Program-made: the position numbers and the translations under genes
Source: Epiperipatus broadwayi
Taxonomy: Eukaryota; Onychophora; Udeonychophora; Euonychophora; Peripatidae
Direction: 5' to 3'
Assembly: GCA_028023455.1 (NCBI GenBank)
Contig: JAQFVV010012531.1
Span: 1,862,001 to 1,926,000 of the forward strand
Length of the DNA stretch: 64,000 nt
The notes under the pieces: generated by a model
Database searches by the model: none
What the model saw: only the letters and a program-made list of their open reading frames with translations
What the model was told of the DNA's origin: nothing
Shown: piece after piece, positions 60,320 through 64,000 of the stretch
How the letters are laid out: every line of letters starts with the position of its first letter
How positions within the stretch are numbered: the stretch's first letter is position 1

Positions 60320-61609
60320 TACAACAATTATGTGCTAGTATGAGATGGTGATCATGTGATGTTTAGTGGTTATTTCTAGATAATGTGATTTCAGTTCACA
60401 ATGACACTTTTTAATTAGTTGTTCATCTCGTTAAGCCTTAGCCAAAATACTTTTGGATAAATATACAGAAATTTCCATTATAATTTTAATATTTATATTT
60501 ATAAATTGTTAAAATCTGCTGTTAATATATATATATTAAAAGGTCATAAATATCATGTAATAAATTTTAAAGACAAAATTTGTGAAGAACAAAGATTTCT
60601 ATGTCAATGAATCTTATCAGGGATTCATAAAATATTATTAATGAGTGTTGGCTACTACATAATAGAATTAGTCTGTTTTCTTAAATTGGTGCAAACTCAA
60701 GATGTTAAATAAATAAAAAATCCCACTATGCATTAATAGGCAATTTAATCTGTTATACTAGGATGGTCAACACAAAGCTATATCAAATTTGAAGTGACAT
60801 GATTTTTTGATTTAGTTATATCAAGTTGATAATGACTATATTTTTAATATTTTTATTTGTGAAATATATGTAGCAAAGTAATAAAAATGGATTATGTGTA
60901 CTCGAATAACCAATGTATATTTTTTGATATATGAAAATTTCAGTCTAACTATTTATCAGTCTATCATTTATTAGAACTCTTCTTTTATATCTATGTTATT
61001 TTTGGACATAATAGCAATACTATCAGAACTATTATTTTATTTGGAATTCCAAATTCTCACACTTTCTTTTTCTTTTTTTATAGTGGTCAATTTGCTCTCA
61101 GAATTAGACAATACTTATCATTTTCTTTTTCATATGCAACTGAAAAAGAACATTTTTGTTAAATATGTTCTATCAATACTTAATATCTCCAACAGTATCA
61201 CATAATTTTTTCGTCTGTTATCTTTTAAGATTCTTTCTTAAGAAAGTGAAAGACAGATACTTAATAAAAGATCAATAAAAAGGCTGCAAAACATATAATA
61301 AAGTATGAAGTGCTATATATCAGAATTAATAAGAAAATATTGAAAATTGAAATACATTGTTGAGAGAACAAACAAATTAATATTAAGGCAAAAATGAAGT
61401 TGGTTGAACATGCAGCTAGAAGAGTTGGTAATACATGACAACTGAAACCCTAATTGGATCATAAGAAGTTTCAAGAGATTAGAAAAGTATATAAGATGGA
61501 CAGGTGAGACAGACAAGTTTTTTGAAGAAATGTGAAGTGAAATTATGAATTGGAAATACTAGAATAAATGTAGAGGGATCACATGGATCAAAGGTGTTTA
61601 AGAACTATA
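60320..61609. other. Gene-free AT-rich stretch
   Basis: No supported gene. The 70-codon frame at 60993-61205 is hydrophobic but has no start context, partner or family signal. Confidence 0.55.
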
Positions 61610-61611
61610 TA

Positions 61612-61824
61612 CACCTGGGTCTCATTTTACACGATAGATAGGTTCCTCAGAAAACGCGCGCAAATGAAATCATGCAAAAATTGACGTAATTTACGTTGAA
61701 AAAGGGGGGATGCAGTCTGTGATTTTTCAAAATTCGCATGCAAAAAAAACAAGGAAATAAAATATGACTAATAAAAAATTTCAAATTTGAAAAAAATTGA
61801 TACAAGACAAACTTTTTTTAACTA
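61612..61824. mobile_element. Pogo/Tigger-type MITE, copy 2 (interrupted)
   Basis: Begins at a TA (61610-61611) with cacctgggtctcattttac and matches the reverse complement of MITE copy 1 from 50208 back to about 49946 (gataggttcctcagaaaacg, ggatgcagtctgtgattttt, gatacaagacaaact, then tttaactat). It stops abruptly where the TGTACC element begins. The rest of the MITE is presumably beyond the window. Confidence 0.88.
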
Positions 61825-64000
61825 TGTACCAGTCATGTTTTGTATGTTCGTCTAACAAGAATTAGCATCTAAGCAACAGTACCTAGAGTTCAATCATATG
61901 CAAGATACACAGGTCAGGAATATTCATGAACTCCGCCCTACTGCCCATTTCCCAAATCTATAACATTACGAACAACACTTCTGACGATAGCAAACGAAAT
62001 TTCTAACAATTCCCGTCCCAGAGCATCAGCAGAGACACAAGAGATCTAATGATTAACTAAAGGATGACGCAATATAATAACAGATGTGCATGCATGAATT
62101 AATAAAATGTCCAAAGAATAGATTATTAACTATGAGTTTATTAACAATAATATTAATAATATTAAATTAGTATATGAGCAAGTGGATATAAAGAATTAAA
62201 CACATCATAAATCTGATTACACATAATGAATACTCTATCTGGGTTTCACAGAATATTTACATGTGCATTCCATACTGACCTTAGCAACATAACTTAAAGA
62301 TTGATGGATATGCAAATACCAAAGACATATTAATGAAAACAGTACTTAATCAAAACGATGCGGCTTAATATGCTAATTTAAGATATAACTTTACAGGGCT
62401 TCTATTACTCACGCTATGATATTTTTGATAACAAATAATCTAACGGATTTCAATAATTATATGGGGGCTTCCATCATGAACGCTATGATAATTTAAAGAA
62501 CAATTAATCTAATGGATTTCAATAATTATACGTGGGGCTTCTATCATGAATGCTATGATAATGTAAAGAACAATTAATTTAACGAATTTTAATAATTATA
62601 CATGGATTTTATCATAATTATATTAACTACAGATTAATTATATTGGAAATTATAAAATGTATTCAACATTTACGATTAACGTTTGAATAGAAAAGAGCAT
62701 CGCTATTTCTACATTCAGTCACATGATCTGACTTTTCTAGGCTTTATTAGAAGTTAATTTTCATTGTATTTAACGAGAGGGCGGATAGCACTAATAGGCT
62801 ATAACACATGATAGGGTTAGTTAAATTCATATGATAACATGGAAACTTGGGATGGCTTAAGAAATCATAGCATTACGACTTACAGACAAATAAAACATAT
62901 GAAGGAGTATAAATGATAGCATGTGGACCGACTGATAACATAAGACGAGAAGCTTTATCAACTTGATAATGAAAATATGTGAGCTCATCTGTGCTTGTGA
63001 CAGATGGCATCCAAAGACGTGGTTGGCAAGATACTATGGTTCCGTGAATTCCGAATGTTAACCCATAATAGAGCCTATGCAATGAAACACAACCATTGGA
63101 GTTGGGGCCTCCACACTCCACCGAGAAATGTGCTTTAAATATTCTGGTAACGAAGGAAAGTATGACAAAGCAACATTTTGATTGATGAACGTTATCATCG
63201 AGACGCATCGCGAAGGCTTTCAGGTCTGATTAACACTGATTTATTATGGCCTTATAGAGTAAGTAAGCCTAGCGTAATGAAATGATAAGATATAAGCAAT
63301 CCCCAAAAGGGCATGCAATTTGCCTAAAAGATTATTTAGAATATCAATAATAAAAATGAAAATTAGGATTCCCTTCATTGAACGCATATTAATACATTTG
63401 AAAAATTATTTACTTAAATTATCATTAGATGGCGGGCTAATTATATACTGAATCACCAACTAAAGGTAAGGATCTGAACTTCAATTTATTCAATACTAAC
63501 TTTACTTAATATTAAATCAATAGCGTGAAATAATAGTTAATAATATATTTGAAACGATAACAGATAGCATGGTATAAATTAATAAAAACAGTTTAGAAAT
63601 ATTTTTCAACCGGGTGAATTTTATAAATTAGTAAGAAAGCTTACGTTTACGATTTAAAATTCCATAATGGCGGAATAGTAAAATACGATAAGGTTGATTC
63701 GCCAGATTGAATTATTAGCATATTAAAATGGGTATGATTAACATAATATCAAATTAAAACTTGCCGCATTTAAAAATAATAATACAGGACGAGTGAAAAC
63801 CCAGCAATCGAGCTTAGAAAATCAAATAATAAAATTTTTATATTAAAGCAAAAAGAAAGTCATTGTTTAAGCAGTTAATAATCGGCTTGGCATTACCGAT
63901 AGAAAAATAAGCAATTACATTTTAAAGAAAATAAAGACTACAAAATGGAAATATTACAAAGATATACATTAGGCGAAATAACTTTACATAGTTAGAGGTT
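61825..64000 (+). mobile_element. Unclassified TG...CA element, copy B (runs off the window)
   Basis: Starts TGTACCAGTC at 61825 inside MITE copy 2 and is the inverse-orientation counterpart of copy A (31399 downward). Matching landmarks: ctagagttcaatcatatgca, catgaactccgccctactgc, aggcctccacactccaccga-type text near 63105-63125, cgaaggctttcaggtctgat (63211), ggcattaccgata (63888). By eye about 75-80% identical over 2.17 kb. The frame at 62873-63208 is on the opposite element strand from the frame at 30080-30301 of copy A, so neither is a conserved gene. The other end lies outside the window. Confidence 0.82.

Noticed and set aside
62873-63208. 111-codon minus-strand frame, the longest outside known elements on that side
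   Set aside because: It lies in the 3.1-kb element copy B, but the counterpart DNA in copy A is open only on the opposite element strand (30080-30301), so no frame is conserved between copies.

Overview
This window looks like AT-rich, repeat-dense, intergenic DNA from an animal, most likely an invertebrate. The grounds are the transposon families present (RTE, pogo/Tigger, piggyBac-like, Ty3/Gypsy and tRNA-derived SINE relics), abundant AT and CTAT microsatellites, long homopolymers, and the lack of compact ORFs, operons or ribosome-binding sites. A short TTAGGG-like block at 6.9 kb fits a non-insect animal but is weak evidence, and I cannot name the species. I see no intact host gene. Almost every open frame is chance, a shadow, or decayed transposon coding sequence.

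Layout. 0-4 kb: degenerate tandem and higher-order duplications, then a CTAT-type microsatellite. 5.8 kb: a perfect 71-nt-arm hairpin. 6.2-7.6 kb: a terminal-inverted-repeat element carrying TTAGGG-like repeats. 11.3-14.5 and 16.0-19.3 kb: two minus-strand RTE-clade retrotransposon copies with endonuclease and reverse transcriptase, the second badly decayed and holding a suspicious homopolymer block. 23.2-23.5 kb: a broken acidic/Ser-rich coding remnant on the minus strand. 27.9-31.6 kb: a third RTE copy split by a 3.1-kb TG...CA-bounded element of unknown type. 32-38 kb: a GC-richer relic, a tiny SINE, a long (AT)n, tandem repeats and a piggyBac-like MITE. 39.7-43.3 kb: degenerate tandem duplications.

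45.1-51.5 kb holds a giant foldback structure. One arm carries about 1.6 kb of extra sequence, including a pogo/Tigger-type MITE whose empty site can be read from neighbouring copies. Just downstream (51.7-54.2 kb) is a full-length but dead Tigger-like element with matching ends and a readable D-D-D transposase. The tail has a Ty3/Gypsy RNase H fragment (55.7 kb), an RTE scrap (57.7 kb), a second SINE copy with 13-bp target duplications (59.5 kb), a 0.3-kb head-to-head foldback (60.0 kb), and a second copy of the MITE interrupted by an inverted second copy of the 3.1-kb element that runs off the window.

The nesting gives an order of events: RTE copy 3 before 3.1-kb copy A; foldback and its internal duplication before MITE copy 1; MITE copy 2 before 3.1-kb copy B. 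All identities and lengths below are judged by eye.
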